A stretch of 64,000 nt of DNA from Pseudomonadota bacterium. Its GTDB lineage: Bacteria; Pseudomonadota; Gammaproteobacteria; UBA5335. Each line of letters begins with the position of its first letter. Position 1 is the first letter of the stretch. Shown here piece by piece: positions 6,346 through 15,707 of this stretch. Under the pieces are notes generated by a model. It worked only from the letters and a program-made list of their open reading frames with translations, was not told the origin of the DNA and made no database searches. Made by a program: the position numbers and the translations under genes. The DNA is taken from the NCBI GenBank assembly GCA_034189865.1, contig JAXHTV010000004.1, positions 1-64,000 of the forward strand, in the 5' to 3' direction.

Positions 6346-7707
6346 CTAATCGAGGTTAACGGATTTGAAATGGGCTGGATCGAGCTTGTGGCGATTGAGC
6401 AGTTTGTAAAACTCGGTGCGGTTTCGGCCGGCCAAGCGTGCCGCTTGGGTCACGTTGCCCTGAGTCATATGAAGCAAGCGGGTCAGATAGTCTCGCTCGA
6501 AATGCTTTCGGGCATCAGCTAATGGGATCAACTCACCGCTTTTTCCCCGCAATGCTTGCTGGATTAGCGCAGCGGGAATACTCGATGTGGTCGCCAAAGC
6601 GACTGATTGCTCCACGACATTGAAAAGCTGTCGCACGTTGCCCGACCAATTGGCAGTGACCAGAGTTTCCATGGCGTCCGCGGCAAATCCGCTGACTTGC
6701 TTCTCATAACGCTTCGCCAGCAGATCGCGAAAATGGTTTGCCAATAGCGGAATGTCTTCGCGGCGCTCCTCTAAGGAGGGCAAGGTCAGCGTCACGACAT
6801 TCAAACGATAGAACAAATCTTCGCGAAACCGACTGGCCTCAATTTCCTTCTCCAAATCGCGATGGGTGGCCGAAATCACCCGAACATCGACCGCTACCGT
6901 GGATGTGGACCCAACGGGTCGGACTTGCCGTTCTTGCAGAACGCGTAATAGCTTGACCTGCAAGGCCAAGGGCATATCACCAATTTCATCCAACAGCACG
7001 GTCCCGCCTTCCGCGGAACAAAACAAGCCCTCATGGTCTTGGGTGGCACCGGTAAACGAGCCCTTGCGGTGCCCGAACAATTCCGACTCCAGCAGCGATT
7101 CAGGGATCGCCCCACAATTAACGGCCACGAATGGGCCGGATGCCCTTGTGCTGGCTTTATGTATGGCGCGCGCCAGCAGCTCTTTGCCCGTCCCGCTCTC
7201 ACCTTCGATCAAAACACTGGCATCGGTGGCGGCAACACGCTTGGCACGATTGAGGACGTCCTCCATCACCAAACTTCGACTGACCATTTCACTGCGCCAG
7301 GCTTCGTCCTTCGCCGTCGGCTCAGGGCCGCTACCACCGGTCACAGCGAGGGCATCATGGACATGATCAAGCAAGGCCTGACTGTCAAACGGCTTGGTCA
7401 GAAATCCGTAGACGCCGTTTTTGGTGGCCGTAACCGCTTCGGGAATCGACCCGTGCGCGGTAAGAATGATGACAGGTAACAGCGGGCGGCCTTTGCGAAT
7501 GTGATCGAATAAAACCAAACCATCCATTCCGTCCATACGCAAATCCGTGATGACCAAGTGCGGCCGAAAAGCGGCGAGTAAACCTAAGGCTTCTTCTCCG
7601 CTTTCCGCCGTCGCCACGTCATAGCCCGACGAGCGCAGCCGCAGCGAGAGCAACCGCAACAAGCCGGTGTCGTCATCTACCAACAGTATTTTTTTACCCG
7701 TCGACAC
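6346..7707 (-). CDS. glrR: Sigma54-dependent response regulator GlrR
   Basis: NtrC-family response regulator. I place the start at GTG 7707, preceded by GGAGGT in the 19-base gap after qseG (453 residues); an ATG at 7767 would overlap qseG. Residues 1-120 are a receiver domain (LLVDDD acidic pocket, phospho-acceptor Asp55 in LVITDLRMDG, Lys in LTKPFD). The AAA+ domain has Walker A GESGTGKE, the sigma54-contact loop as GSFTGA instead of the usual GAFTGA, and GGTVLLDEIGD Walker B. A C-terminal Fis-type helix-turn-helix (NVTQAARLAGRNRTEFYKLL) follows. It is the last protein gene of glrK-qseG-glrR. Confidence 0.9.
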   Translation of the reverse strand: MSTGKKILLVDDDTGLLRLLSLRLRSSGYDVATAESGEEALGLLAAFRPHLVITDLRMDGMDGLVLFDHIRKGRPLLPVIILTAHGSIPEAVTATKNGVYGFLTKPFDSQALLDHVHDALAVTGGSGPEPTAKDEAWRSEMVSRSLVMEDVLNRAKRVAATDASVLIEGESGTGKELLARAIHKASTRASGPFVAVNCGAIPESLLESELFGHRKGSFTGATQDHEGLFCSAEGGTVLLDEIGDMPLALQVKLLRVLQERQVRPVGSTSTVAVDVRVISATHRDLEKEIEASRFREDLFYRLNVVTLTLPSLEERREDIPLLANHFRDLLAKRYEKQVSGFAADAMETLVTANWSGNVRQLFNVVEQSVALATTSSIPAALIQQALRGKSGELIPLADARKHFERDYLTRLLHMTQGNVTQAARLAGRNRTEFYKLLNRHKLDPAHFKSVNLD

Positions 7708-7726
7708 ATGACCTCCGCTGTTCAAC

Positions 7727-8278
7727 TCACGGCTGCGAGCGATCGCGTGTTTGAATTCTGCGTTCAATGTCTTTGAGTGCCTCGATTTGCTGCTTTTGTT
7801 GCTCGATCAGATCGAGCAGTTGCTGTTCTCTGGTGACATCGTAAGCGGCGCGTCTTTTCAGACTTTGCAAAATCGAGACCAGTTCTGCGACACCCGGCGA
7901 CAACACCTCTCCGGGCATCTGGCACGCGCGCAGCAATCCGGCCCCCCGCGGTGGTGCTTGTGCCACCACATCGGCTCGCGTTAGCAACATGGCAACCATG
8001 AACGCTTCGCGGGAACAGTCCGTCGGCAAGCCGAAGCGCGTTTGGGCGCGGTAAAGCTCGACCGCGGCGCCGGTTTCCAACAGCAACACGTCACGGTACA
8101 GGACAATGAGCTCCTCCGCGGCAAACTCCGGCCCCTTATGACTGATGGCCTTCGCTGGCTTCTCCGGCTGCGCTGGCGACGTTTCGTGTGCCGGCGGCGC
8201 CGAACGGGGCGGCGCCATCATGCATGCGGTCAGTACCATCAGCATCCCGACCACCCATGCGGCCCTTAACCCTTTCAT
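7727..8278 (-). CDS. qseG: Outer-membrane lipoprotein QseG-like
   Basis: The 183-residue product has a lipoprotein signal ending VLTAC (Cys19) and a mostly helical C-terminus rich in Gln, Glu and Arg (EQQLLDLIEQQKQQIEALKDIERRIQ). In E. coli QseG is an outer-membrane lipoprotein that interacts with the sensor kinase encoded beside it (GlrK/QseE). The call rests on the gene order glrK-qseG-glrR, the lipobox and the size; primary sequence in this family is weakly conserved. Its ATG overlaps the glrK stop (ATGA). Confidence 0.78.
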   Translation of the reverse strand: MKGLRAAWVVGMLMVLTACMMAPPRSAPPAHETSPAQPEKPAKAISHKGPEFAAEELIVLYRDVLLLETGAAVELYRAQTRFGLPTDCSREAFMVAMLLTRADVVAQAPPRGAGLLRACQMPGEVLSPGVAELVSILQSLKRRAAYDVTREQQLLDLIEQQKQQIEALKDIERRIQTRDRSQP

Positions 8279-9711
8279 TTCGTATCCTCGTCCGGCAGGG
8301 GCAACACCGCGCGCATCCAGGCACCCGGCCCTTCATGCACGACCACTTCGAGATTCCCGTTGTGGACACGCATGTATTCTCTGGAGATTGACAGTCCCAA
8401 ACCCGATCCTTTGACATACGCCTGCGCCAGTTGGGGACCCTGGTAAAAGGCATCGAACACCTTTTCGCGATCCGCCGGATCAATACCCGGCCCCTGATCC
8501 ACCACATCCAGTACGGCCCGTCCGTGTTCCTCCGTCAAGCGAATGCCAACTTGGCCCGCGGTACGCGAAAACTTGATGGCATTGGCGATCAGATTGTCGA
8601 TGACGGTCCTCAACTTGTCTTCATCGGCATGGGCTTTCACTGGCTCCAATATCACCTCAACGCGTAAGGTTTTACTCAGTATGGCCGGTTTGTGATTTTG
8701 CACGACTTCGCTCACAAGGGATTTGAGGTCTATATCCTTGAGATTGAGTCGGGGCGTTTGCGATTGCGCCATACTGAAATTCAATAAATTCTCGATCAGC
8801 CCCTGTAAATTCACACTGCTGCGGGTGAGAATATCCACAATCTCCCGCTGTTCGCGATTTAGCGGGCCTGCCACCGCATCCTTTAACAGCTGCCCCCCCT
8901 CTCGGATGGCCGTCAACGGCGTTTTCAATTCATGGGACATATGACGGAGAAATCGGGTTTTCTGCCCTTCTAACTCAATCAATCGAAGGCGCAACCAATC
9001 CAATCGCTCACCCAATCCTTCAACGTCTCTTGGGCCGGTGACCCGAATGGGATGATCGAAGTTGCCGTCGCCCAAGTCGCGAATCGCTCTTTCGACTTGC
9101 CGGATCGGGCGAGATATCAGCACCGGAAACACGATCGCGGAAAAAACAGCCAAGGACACCAAGCCGGCCGCGATCCAGAGAAAAGTTTGCCTCGCCCGGG
9201 TGGCCGTCGCCTGAAGAATCTCAACCTCACGGTCAATCATTTTGCTGCTACCGACAAAGACGGCCCGTGACATGTCCATCAAACGAGAGAACATCGCCGT
9301 GACCTCCACATCCCGCACAGGACGGCGTTCTGATCGCAAACGGAGGTAGGTTTCGTTTTCGTATGTTCCCAGTTCGGTTACTTGGCCGCGTAGCGACTGA
9401 TCCAACGCCAAGGCCTGGAGTGCGTCGATACTTTTTTGGAACTCGGAACGACTGGCCTCATAGGCAGCAAACAGCTCGGCATCAGACAACACCAGATATT
9501 GACGAACATTGCGCTCCATCGCCGTCACTTGTTCTGCCAACAAGCGGCTGTTCTGGCTGGCCTGCATGGACTGATAAACGGCAAATCGGCTTTGGTCGGA
9601 TAAGGTACCGACATAACTCACCGCATAACCGACCGCCACGATCAAAGGCAGGAAGACGAACGCGAATCCGTACAAAATGAGTCGGACAATTGACCCTGTG
9701 CGGATAGTCAT
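8275..9711 (-). CDS. glrK: Sensor histidine kinase GlrK (QseE)
   Basis: Envelope-sensing kinase that phosphorylates GlrR. The 478-residue protein has two membrane helices (about 10-35 and 176-200) around a helical periplasmic domain, a HAMP region (about 200-253), HisKA with His260 in HMSHELKTPLTAIREG, and a HATPase domain with DNLIANAIKFS, DQGPGID and GSGLGLSISREYM boxes. It is the first gene of the three-gene unit and sits 88 bases downstream of ruvB on the same strand. Confidence 0.9.
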   Translation of the reverse strand: MTIRTGSIVRLILYGFAFVFLPLIVAVGYAVSYVGTLSDQSRFAVYQSMQASQNSRLLAEQVTAMERNVRQYLVLSDAELFAAYEASRSEFQKSIDALQALALDQSLRGQVTELGTYENETYLRLRSERRPVRDVEVTAMFSRLMDMSRAVFVGSSKMIDREVEILQATATRARQTFLWIAAGLVSLAVFSAIVFPVLISRPIRQVERAIRDLGDGNFDHPIRVTGPRDVEGLGERLDWLRLRLIELEGQKTRFLRHMSHELKTPLTAIREGGQLLKDAVAGPLNREQREIVDILTRSSVNLQGLIENLLNFSMAQSQTPRLNLKDIDLKSLVSEVVQNHKPAILSKTLRVEVILEPVKAHADEDKLRTVIDNLIANAIKFSRTAGQVGIRLTEEHGRAVLDVVDQGPGIDPADREKVFDAFYQGPQLAQAYVKGSGLGLSISREYMRVHNGNLEVVVHEGPGAWMRAVLPLPDEDTK

Positions 9712-9799
9712 CGGTAATCGCCCCTAGCCGAGGTTCGACACCCAACGCACCGGGGCACGTGAGCAGCCGGTCGCCAAGATCGGCTGATGGCCATGCGGG

Positions 9800-10852
9800 T
9801 CAATCGGCATCGAATAGCGGCCCCGGTGAGTCATCACGACCAGGCGGCCCGTTTCGCTTTATCCCGAAGTGCACATAAGCGCTCGAGGTGGCAATGCGGC
9901 CTCGGGGCGTTCGCTGCATAAAGCCTTGTTGGATCAAATAGGGTTCGATCACGTCTTCAAGCGTTCCGCGTTCCTCGCTGATGGCGGTCGCCAGACTATC
10001 GATACCGACGGGCCCACCATCAAAACGCTCAAGCAGACACAGCAACAGTTTGCGATCCATCATATCCAAGCCGTGAGTGTCCACATCCAGAAGATTCATG
10101 GCCCGATCTGCTGTATCACGGTCGACATATCCACTGCCCTTGACCTGGGCGAAGTCCCGCACCCGGCGCAGAAGACGGTTGGCTACCCGCGGGGTTCCCC
10201 GAGATCGACGCGCGATCTCCACCGCACCACCTTCGTCCATTTCCACGCCGAGTATGGACGCGGAGCGCCGGACAATGTGTGTTAACTCACTGACGGTATA
10301 GTATTCGAGACGCTGAACGATACCGAATCGGTCGCGCAGCGGCGAAGTCAACAATCCGGCCCGAGTGGTCGCACCGACCAGGGTAAACGGCGGTAATTCC
10401 AGCTTGATCGAACGCGCCGCCGGACCTTCGCCGATGACGATGTCCAGCTGATAGTCTTCCATCGCGGGATAGAGAATTTCCTCGACCACCGGGCTGAGAC
10501 GATGAATCTCATCGACGAACAAGACGTTTCCGGGCTCCAGGCTGGTCAAAATCGCCGCCAAGTCACCCGCGCGTTCCAAAACCGGACCGGATGTCTGCCG
10601 CAGGTCCGCCCCCAACTCATGGGCGATGATATGGGCCAAGGTGGTCTTGCCTAGACCGGGCGGGCCGAACAACAACACATGATCCAGCGCCTCATGACGT
10701 TGCCGAGCCGCGGTAATAAAGATTTCCATCTGCTCACGAACCGGAGCCTGACCGACATAATCGGCAAGCCGGCGGGGGCGAATCGCCCGATCCACCGCAT
10801 CGTCGCCCTGCTGGGCGGCGGAGGCGACGATACGATCTTTTTCAATACTCAT
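9800..10852 (-). CDS. ruvB: Holliday junction branch migration ATPase RuvB
   Basis: AAA+ motor of the RuvAB branch migration complex. The 350-residue protein has Walker [10 protein letters not shown] (Lys69), Walker [11 protein letters not shown], sensor [16 protein letters not shown], and a C-terminal winged helix ([17 protein letters not shown]). ATG at 10852. It follows ruvA after 24 bases in the normal ruvC-ruvA-ruvB order. Confidence 0.98.
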   Translation of the reverse strand: MSIEKDRIVASAAQQGDDAVDRAIRPRRLADYVGQAPVREQMEIFITAARQRHEALDHVLLFGPPGLGKTTLAHIIAHELGADLRQTSGPVLERAGDLAAILTSLEPGNVLFVDEIHRLSPVVEEILYPAMEDYQLDIVIGEGPAARSIKLELPPFTLVGATTRAGLLTSPLRDRFGIVQRLEYYTVSELTHIVRRSASILGVEMDEGGAVEIARRSRGTPRVANRLLRRVRDFAQVKGSGYVDRDTADRAMNLLDVDTHGLDMMDRKLLLCLLERFDGGPVGIDSLATAISEERGTLEDVIEPYLIQQGFMQRTPRGRIATSSAYVHFGIKRNGPPGRDDSPGPLFDAD

Positions 10853-10876
10853 GAGCAGATTTCAAATCCGGAAAGA

Positions 10877-11479
10877 TCACTGAAAGGTGGACTTCAACGC
10901 CAGTCGGATAATTTCCTCGCTACCCAATCCCGCCGTTTCCAGGCTATGTAACAGTCGGGTGGCTTCGTTCGGCTTGTATCCCAGCGCGATCAGCGCTCCG
11001 TGGGCCTCGGCTATTGGATCCATGGCCGGCGCGTGTGATTCTGGCATGGTAGGAGACTTAACATCGGTCCACTCACCGAGCTCCAATCGGTCCTGCATTT
11101 CCACCAGGAGACGTTCGGCGGTTTTCTTTCCCACCCCCGGCAGTTTAACCAATGCCGCCGTGTCACCCCGCCGAATACAATCCACGAAGACATCAACACT
11201 CATACCGGAAAGCAGATTCAGGGCCAGTTTGGCCCCTACGCCGGACACACGAACCAGCTCCCGGAACAGGGTTCTTTCGGCACGGCTGTGAAATCCATAG
11301 AGGGTCATGGCATCTTCGCGAACTGCCAAGTGGGTGAACAACAGCACTTCCTCGCCCGCGACGGGCAGTCGCTCAAGCGTGGAGGAAGGGACTTCGACCT
11401 CATACCCCACACCAGCCACGTCGAGCAGTACGATGGGTGTTGCAATCTCGAGCACTTGGCCACGCAATAAACCGATCAT
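10877..11479 (-). CDS. ruvA: Holliday junction DNA helicase subunit RuvA
   Basis: Tetrameric junction-binding protein that loads RuvB. Starting at ATG 11479 (MIGLLRGQVLEIATPIVLLD) gives 200 residues and an ATGA overlap with the ruvC stop; an upstream start would add 14 unrelated residues inside ruvC. The OB-fold N-terminus, two helix-hairpin-helix motifs (VSGVGAKLALNLLSG and LPGVGKKTAERLLVE) and the C-terminal RuvB-binding helix bundle (GALIALGYKPNEATRLL) are all present. Confidence 0.97.
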   Translation of the reverse strand: MIGLLRGQVLEIATPIVLLDVAGVGYEVEVPSSTLERLPVAGEEVLLFTHLAVREDAMTLYGFHSRAERTLFRELVRVSGVGAKLALNLLSGMSVDVFVDCIRRGDTAALVKLPGVGKKTAERLLVEMQDRLELGEWTDVKSPTMPESHAPAMDPIAEAHGALIALGYKPNEATRLLHSLETAGLGSEEIIRLALKSTFQ

Positions 11480-11967
11480 CCCGACAAACGCTCCGCAAGC
11501 CGCTGAGTATTGGCATGACAAACCGCGACGGCCAGAGCATCCGCAGCGTCGGCTTGTGGCGTTCCCGAAAGCCCCAGCAACGTTGTGACCATGTGTTGAA
11601 CCTGAGTCTTAGTGGCCGCCCCGGTTCCAACCACCGTCTGCTTAACAAAGCGGGGCGCGTACTCGGCCACCCGTAGTTGCCGTAAACCCGCCACACACAG
11701 GACCACGCCCCTGGCCTGTCCCAGTTTAAGCGCGCTGTCTACGTTGCGATTGACGAACACTTTTTCGATACCGACTTCGTCCGGCCGATATTCGTCCATG
11801 ACTTCCGTCATGCGCCGAAACAGCAAGGACAGCCGGTCGACCACATCACTGCCGTCCAATCGAATGCAACCACTGGCGAGGTACCGATGTCGACCCGCCG
11901 ACCCGCGTTCTATGACGCCAAAGCCGGTGATACGGGAACCCGGATCGATTCCCAGTATGCGCGACAT
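11476..11967 (-). CDS. ruvC: Crossover junction endodeoxyribonuclease RuvC
   Basis: Resolves Holliday junctions by symmetric cleavage. The 163-residue protein has the catalytic acids Asp8 in GIDPGSR, Glu68 in VGIEKVFVNRN, and Asp140/Asp143 in PQADAADALAVAVCH, together with the conserved VKQTVVGTGAATKTQVQHMV segment. It overlaps ruvA by four bases and is 19 bases after yebC. Confidence 0.98.
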   Translation of the reverse strand: MSRILGIDPGSRITGFGVIERGSAGRHRYLASGCIRLDGSDVVDRLSLLFRRMTEVMDEYRPDEVGIEKVFVNRNVDSALKLGQARGVVLCVAGLRQLRVAEYAPRFVKQTVVGTGAATKTQVQHMVTTLLGLSGTPQADAADALAVAVCHANTQRLAERLSG

Positions 11968-11986
11968 AACTTAGCATCGCCCCCGA

Positions 11987-12733
11987 TTATTGAAGGCTTT
12001 CAAGGACGTCTTCCGGTATATCCCCATTGGAATAGACGTTTTGCACGTCATCCAAATCCTCAAGCTTGTCCAAAAGCTTCAGCATGGTCGTGGCATCATC
12101 GGCGGACAAGGTCACCGAGGTCGACGGCCGCTCCGTCACCTCCGCCAATTCAGGCGCCCAGCCCGCGTCCACCATAGCCTGCTTGGCGACCTCGTACTCC
12201 TCCGGGGCCACCAACACGTCAACCGAGCCGTCTTCGTTACGCACTACATCGTCGGCGCCGGCTTCCAGTGCGGCTTCCAGGACCGCATCGTGATCCGTGC
12301 CGGCCGGATAAGACAACACGCCGGTACGGCTGAACAGATAGGCAACCGAACCATCAGCGCCAAGGTTGCCACCCAATTTGGTGAAGGCGTGGCGAACCTC
12401 GGCCACGGTTCGATTGCGATTGTCGGTTAAGCAATCGACCATTACGGCCACGCCGTTAGGCCCATAGCCCTCATAACGAACTTCCTCCAAGACCTGGCCA
12501 TCGAGATCACCACTGCCGCGCTTGATCGCGCGATCGACAGTGTCTTTGCTCATATTGGCCCCGAAAGCCTTGTCGACGGCCAATCTCAGCCGGGGATTAC
12601 TGCCGGGATCACCGCCCCCATGTCTCGCCGCGACCGTGATCTCACGTATCAACTTGGTAAATAACTTGCCACGCTTGGCATCCTGGGCATTCTTTCTATG
12701 CTGAATATTCGCCCATTTGCTATGTCCCGCCAT
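11987..12733 (-). CDS. yebC: YebC/PmpR family protein
   Basis: Conserved ribosome-associated or transcriptional regulator family (TACO1 homologue) implicated in translation of difficult, for example proline-rich, sequences. The 248-residue product has the diagnostic start [22 protein letters not shown], then [17 protein letters not shown] and [22 protein letters not shown]. Full length. The placement upstream of ruvC is usual in gammaproteobacteria. Confidence 0.96.
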   Translation of the reverse strand: MAGHSKWANIQHRKNAQDAKRGKLFTKLIREITVAARHGGGDPGSNPRLRLAVDKAFGANMSKDTVDRAIKRGSGDLDGQVLEEVRYEGYGPNGVAVMVDCLTDNRNRTVAEVRHAFTKLGGNLGADGSVAYLFSRTGVLSYPAGTDHDAVLEAALEAGADDVVRNEDGSVDVLVAPEEYEVAKQAMVDAGWAPELAEVTERPSTSVTLSADDATTMLKLLDKLEDLDDVQNVYSNGDIPEDVLESLQ

Positions 12734-12813
12734 GACCCTTGCCTAACCCGTGTATGTGAGAAAACTTAAACCAGATATCCCAGCCTTTTGCGACCAATTC
12801 AGCCAAACCCGGC

Positions 12814-13398
12814 TTAGAACGAAATGTTCAAGCCGATATGAAACCCATCGTCCAAATCGACGGAACCGGCATCGTCGAATTCCATTCGGGCCACACGATA
12901 ACCGCCGTAAACGCGCGCCTGCTGTAAGACCTCATACTCAACACGGGCGCCAACCTCGTAAAACTCGTCAGCACCATTGAATGACAACACACTGGGCGCG
13001 TAATGAAGTTCGCCAACGATTCTAAGCCGCGTGGCCTGCGGGGGAACGATATAAACTTCGCCGGTCAGAGCCAAAGCACCGCCGTCTTCGTCCACCTCGT
13101 CAGGTTGGGCCCAGAACAAGGTGCCACCCAACGCAGCTTCGACTTGAAGGTACTGGGCACCCACGTCCCCCTTTACCTTAAGACCGACGTGCCCTAGGTC
13201 ACCGGTTTCATCCCCAAACAAGTAACCCACGTCCACCAGCACCGGACCCGTGGTGGTGTGGGACAGCTGCCCCTCATAGACAAATCGGGCAGAATCGTCA
13301 CCGAAACTAAGATCCAGCGTGTGTCTCACATTCGGTTCGGCGACCGCAGTAGTGGCCCAAATCATCAAAGTAGCAACAATCCAAGCCCTGATGCGCAT
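12814..13398 (-). CDS. YfaZ-like outer membrane beta-barrel protein
   Basis: The 194-residue product starts at ATG 13398 behind a GGAGG site, has a Sec signal cleaved after ATTAVA, and continues as alternating amphipathic strands ending in GLNISF, the terminal aromatic residue expected of a Bam-inserted barrel. The pattern resembles the YfaZ family, whose function is unknown. It is monocistronic between yebC and divergent relA. Confidence 0.65.
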   Translation of the reverse strand: MRIRAWIVATLMIWATTAVAEPNVRHTLDLSFGDDSARFVYEGQLSHTTTGPVLVDVGYLFGDETGDLGHVGLKVKGDVGAQYLQVEAALGGTLFWAQPDEVDEDGGALALTGEVYIVPPQATRLRIVGELHYAPSVLSFNGADEFYEVGARVEYEVLQQARVYGGYRVARMEFDDAGSVDLDDGFHIGLNISF

Positions 13399-13502
13399 TA
13401 ACAATCCTCCGAAGTTTCAATGCAAGATTTTAGGTCTCATCGTTGGGCGAGTATCATAACGGGATTTGGGACTCTCAGCACCCCAATTTCCGAGCCAAGA
13501 TA

Positions 13503-15626
13503 GTGACACGAAACCCCACACATCCTGCATCGACGGGCACACACCCCAGCGCGGTCGACGAACTCAACCGAATTTTGGAAACCACTGAGGTGGATCCGGA
13601 GCGGCTCGCAATGGGCCAAAGTGCCGCCGTACGGATCGCCGAGCTCGGCTTGGGCGAAGACGCAATCCTAGCGGCTGGTCTGTATCCCTTGTGGCAAAAC
13701 AACGAACTACCGGAAGCGTTGGAAACCGAGTATCGGGCACTGCTGCCGTGGAGCCTGATGGAGGGGATTTCTCGTCTGCGGGTGATGGACGAACTCAATT
13801 TGGGGCGTGACTCCGAACGACCCGATGAACAAATTGAACGCGTTCGCATGATGCTGCTGGCGATGGTGGAAGACGCCCGTGTCGTCGTGATCAAACTCTG
13901 CTACCAACTCCATGAGCTGGAGACGGCTAAGCGTGCCCCGGAGGCGGTAAAACACGACCTCGCACAACAAACGCTGGACATATACGCCCCATTAGCAAGT
14001 CGTCTCGGTATTTGGCAACTCAAGTGGCAACTGGAAGATCTTTCGCTACGTTATCTCCAGCCGGAGACTTACCACAAGGTCGCGAAGTGGCTGGATGAAC
14101 GGCGGCAAGACCGGGAACAATACATTCAACGCACGATCCAGATCGTGCAAAACCTGCTCGATGAGCATCACATCAAAGCGACCGTGACCGGCCGCCCCAA
14201 ACACATCTACAGCATTTGGCGGAAACTGGAAACCAAGGGGATGAGTTTCAACGCCCTGTTCGATGTCCGGGCGGTGCGCGTTTTGGTGGACGATGTGGCG
14301 TCCTGTTATGCCGCACTCGGGGTGATCCACGGGCGTTGGCAACCGATTCCGGGACAATTCGACGACTACATCGCCTCACCCAAGGAAAACTATTACCAAT
14401 CTCTGCACACGGCCGTCATCGGCCCCGGCGGTCGGACTCTGGAGGTCCAGATTCGTACCCATGAAATGCATGAACAAGCGGAGTTCGGTGTCGCGGCACA
14501 CTGGCGTTATAAAGAAGGCGCGGCCGGAAGCCATGCCATCGACGACAAAATAAAATGGTTGCGACATTTGTTGGAAACGAGTCGGGAAAATTCCGACGCC
14601 GGTGAGTTCCTGGAACAATTCCAATCGGAAATTCTCTACGAACGGGTCTATGTCATCACACCCCACGGTGATGTGGTCGATTTACCCAATGGCGCAACAG
14701 CGCTGGATTTCGCGTATGCGATCCACACCGACGTGGGTCACCGCTGCCGCGGCGCGCGAGTGAACGGCGCAATCGCCCCGCTGACCCGGAAACTGAACAA
14801 TGGTGACCGGGTCGAAATCATTACCGCAAAAGAACCCGGCCCGAGCCGAAACTGGCTGGTGCCTCAGTTGGGTTATCTCACCAGCAGTCGTGCGCGTTCC
14901 AAAGTCCGCCAGTGGTTCAAACACGAAGACTTCCAGCAAAACCTCACTCAAGGGCGAGCCTTACTTGACCGGGAGTTGGAACGCCTGGGTATCCGGGACA
15001 TTCCCTATCAAGACTTGGCCGAACGCTTCGGCTACAGCAAGTTACCCGCGTTTTTGGCGGCAATTGGCAGTGGCGACATCACGACCAACCAAATCGCCGG
15101 ACGCCTTCAGCAACCCGCCCAGGAACCACATCCCAGTACCACACCGACGCCATATCGCGCCGTTACAGAGGCCAGCGGCATCCATGTCCAAGGCGTCGGC
15201 CGCCTGCTCACCACCATGGCGCGCTGCTGCCGACCGGTTCCGCCCGAGCCTATTGTCGGGTACATCACTCAGGGCCGGGGGATCACCGTTCACCGCAGCG
15301 ATTGCCGCAACTTGCTCCGTCTCACCGACACCCATCCCGGACGGATCGTAGAGGTCAGTTGGGGCGATGCTTCTCGCACGCACACCTACCCGGTCACGAT
15401 TCGAATCGAAGCCTACGACCGATCAGGCCTGCTGAGGGATATCACCGTACTACTAGCGAATGAGAAGGTGAACGTCCTCGGGGCCAATACGCTCACTGAC
15501 AAAGATTCTGGTATCGCGTTGATGGATTTGACGCTGGAGATTCAGGATATCCCTGAGTTGAGCGGCATTTTGAATCGAATCTCGCGCTTTCCGAACGTGA
15601 TGCGCGCACAGCGCAAGATCCCCTGA
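13503..15626 (+). CDS. relA: (p)ppGpp synthetase RelA
   Basis: Ribosome-associated stringent-response synthetase. From GTG 13503 the product is about 707 residues; an upstream TTG at 13443 would add 20 residues, and neither has a strong ribosome binding site. The N-terminal HD-like domain lacks the HDxxED hydrolase signature, the mark of monofunctional RelA. The synthetase core is clear (TGRPKHIYSIWRKLETKG, FNALFDVRAVRVLV, DYIASPKENYYQSLHTAV, VQIRTHEMHEQAEFGVAAHW). TGS (YVITPHGDVVDLPNGATALDFAYAIH), zinc-finger-like (CCRPVPPEPIVGYITQGRGITVHRSDC) and C-terminal ACT domains follow. Confidence 0.93.
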   Translation: MTRNPTHPASTGTHPSAVDELNRILETTEVDPERLAMGQSAAVRIAELGLGEDAILAAGLYPLWQNNELPEALETEYRALLPWSLMEGISRLRVMDELNLGRDSERPDEQIERVRMMLLAMVEDARVVVIKLCYQLHELETAKRAPEAVKHDLAQQTLDIYAPLASRLGIWQLKWQLEDLSLRYLQPETYHKVAKWLDERRQDREQYIQRTIQIVQNLLDEHHIKATVTGRPKHIYSIWRKLETKGMSFNALFDVRAVRVLVDDVASCYAALGVIHGRWQPIPGQFDDYIASPKENYYQSLHTAVIGPGGRTLEVQIRTHEMHEQAEFGVAAHWRYKEGAAGSHAIDDKIKWLRHLLETSRENSDAGEFLEQFQSEILYERVYVITPHGDVVDLPNGATALDFAYAIHTDVGHRCRGARVNGAIAPLTRKLNNGDRVEIITAKEPGPSRNWLVPQLGYLTSSRARSKVRQWFKHEDFQQNLTQGRALLDRELERLGIRDIPYQDLAERFGYSKLPAFLAAIGSGDITTNQIAGRLQQPAQEPHPSTTPTPYRAVTEASGIHVQGVGRLLTTMARCCRPVPPEPIVGYITQGRGITVHRSDCRNLLRLTDTHPGRIVEVSWGDASRTHTYPVTIRIEAYDRSGLLRDITVLLANEKVNVLGANTLTDKDSGIALMDLTLEIQDIPELSGILNRISRFPNVMRAQRKIP

Positions 15627-15652
15627 TGGATCTCGAAATCATAGCCAGCACC

Positions 15653-15697
15653 GGCGCGCCCTAGAACGGAATCAAACCGTCATCCCCAAGGCGCGCC
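15653..15697. repeat. Repeated GGCGCGCC palindromes between convergent relA and lpd
   Basis: The 8-base palindrome GGCGCGCC occurs at 15653-15660 and 15690-15697, able to pair with each other, with a smaller ACGG/CCGT pair inside. It lies in the 81-base gap between the ends of relA and lpd and may stop transcription from both sides, though no T run is present. Confidence 0.4.
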
Positions 15698-15707
15698 TGG
15701 ACGCGAT

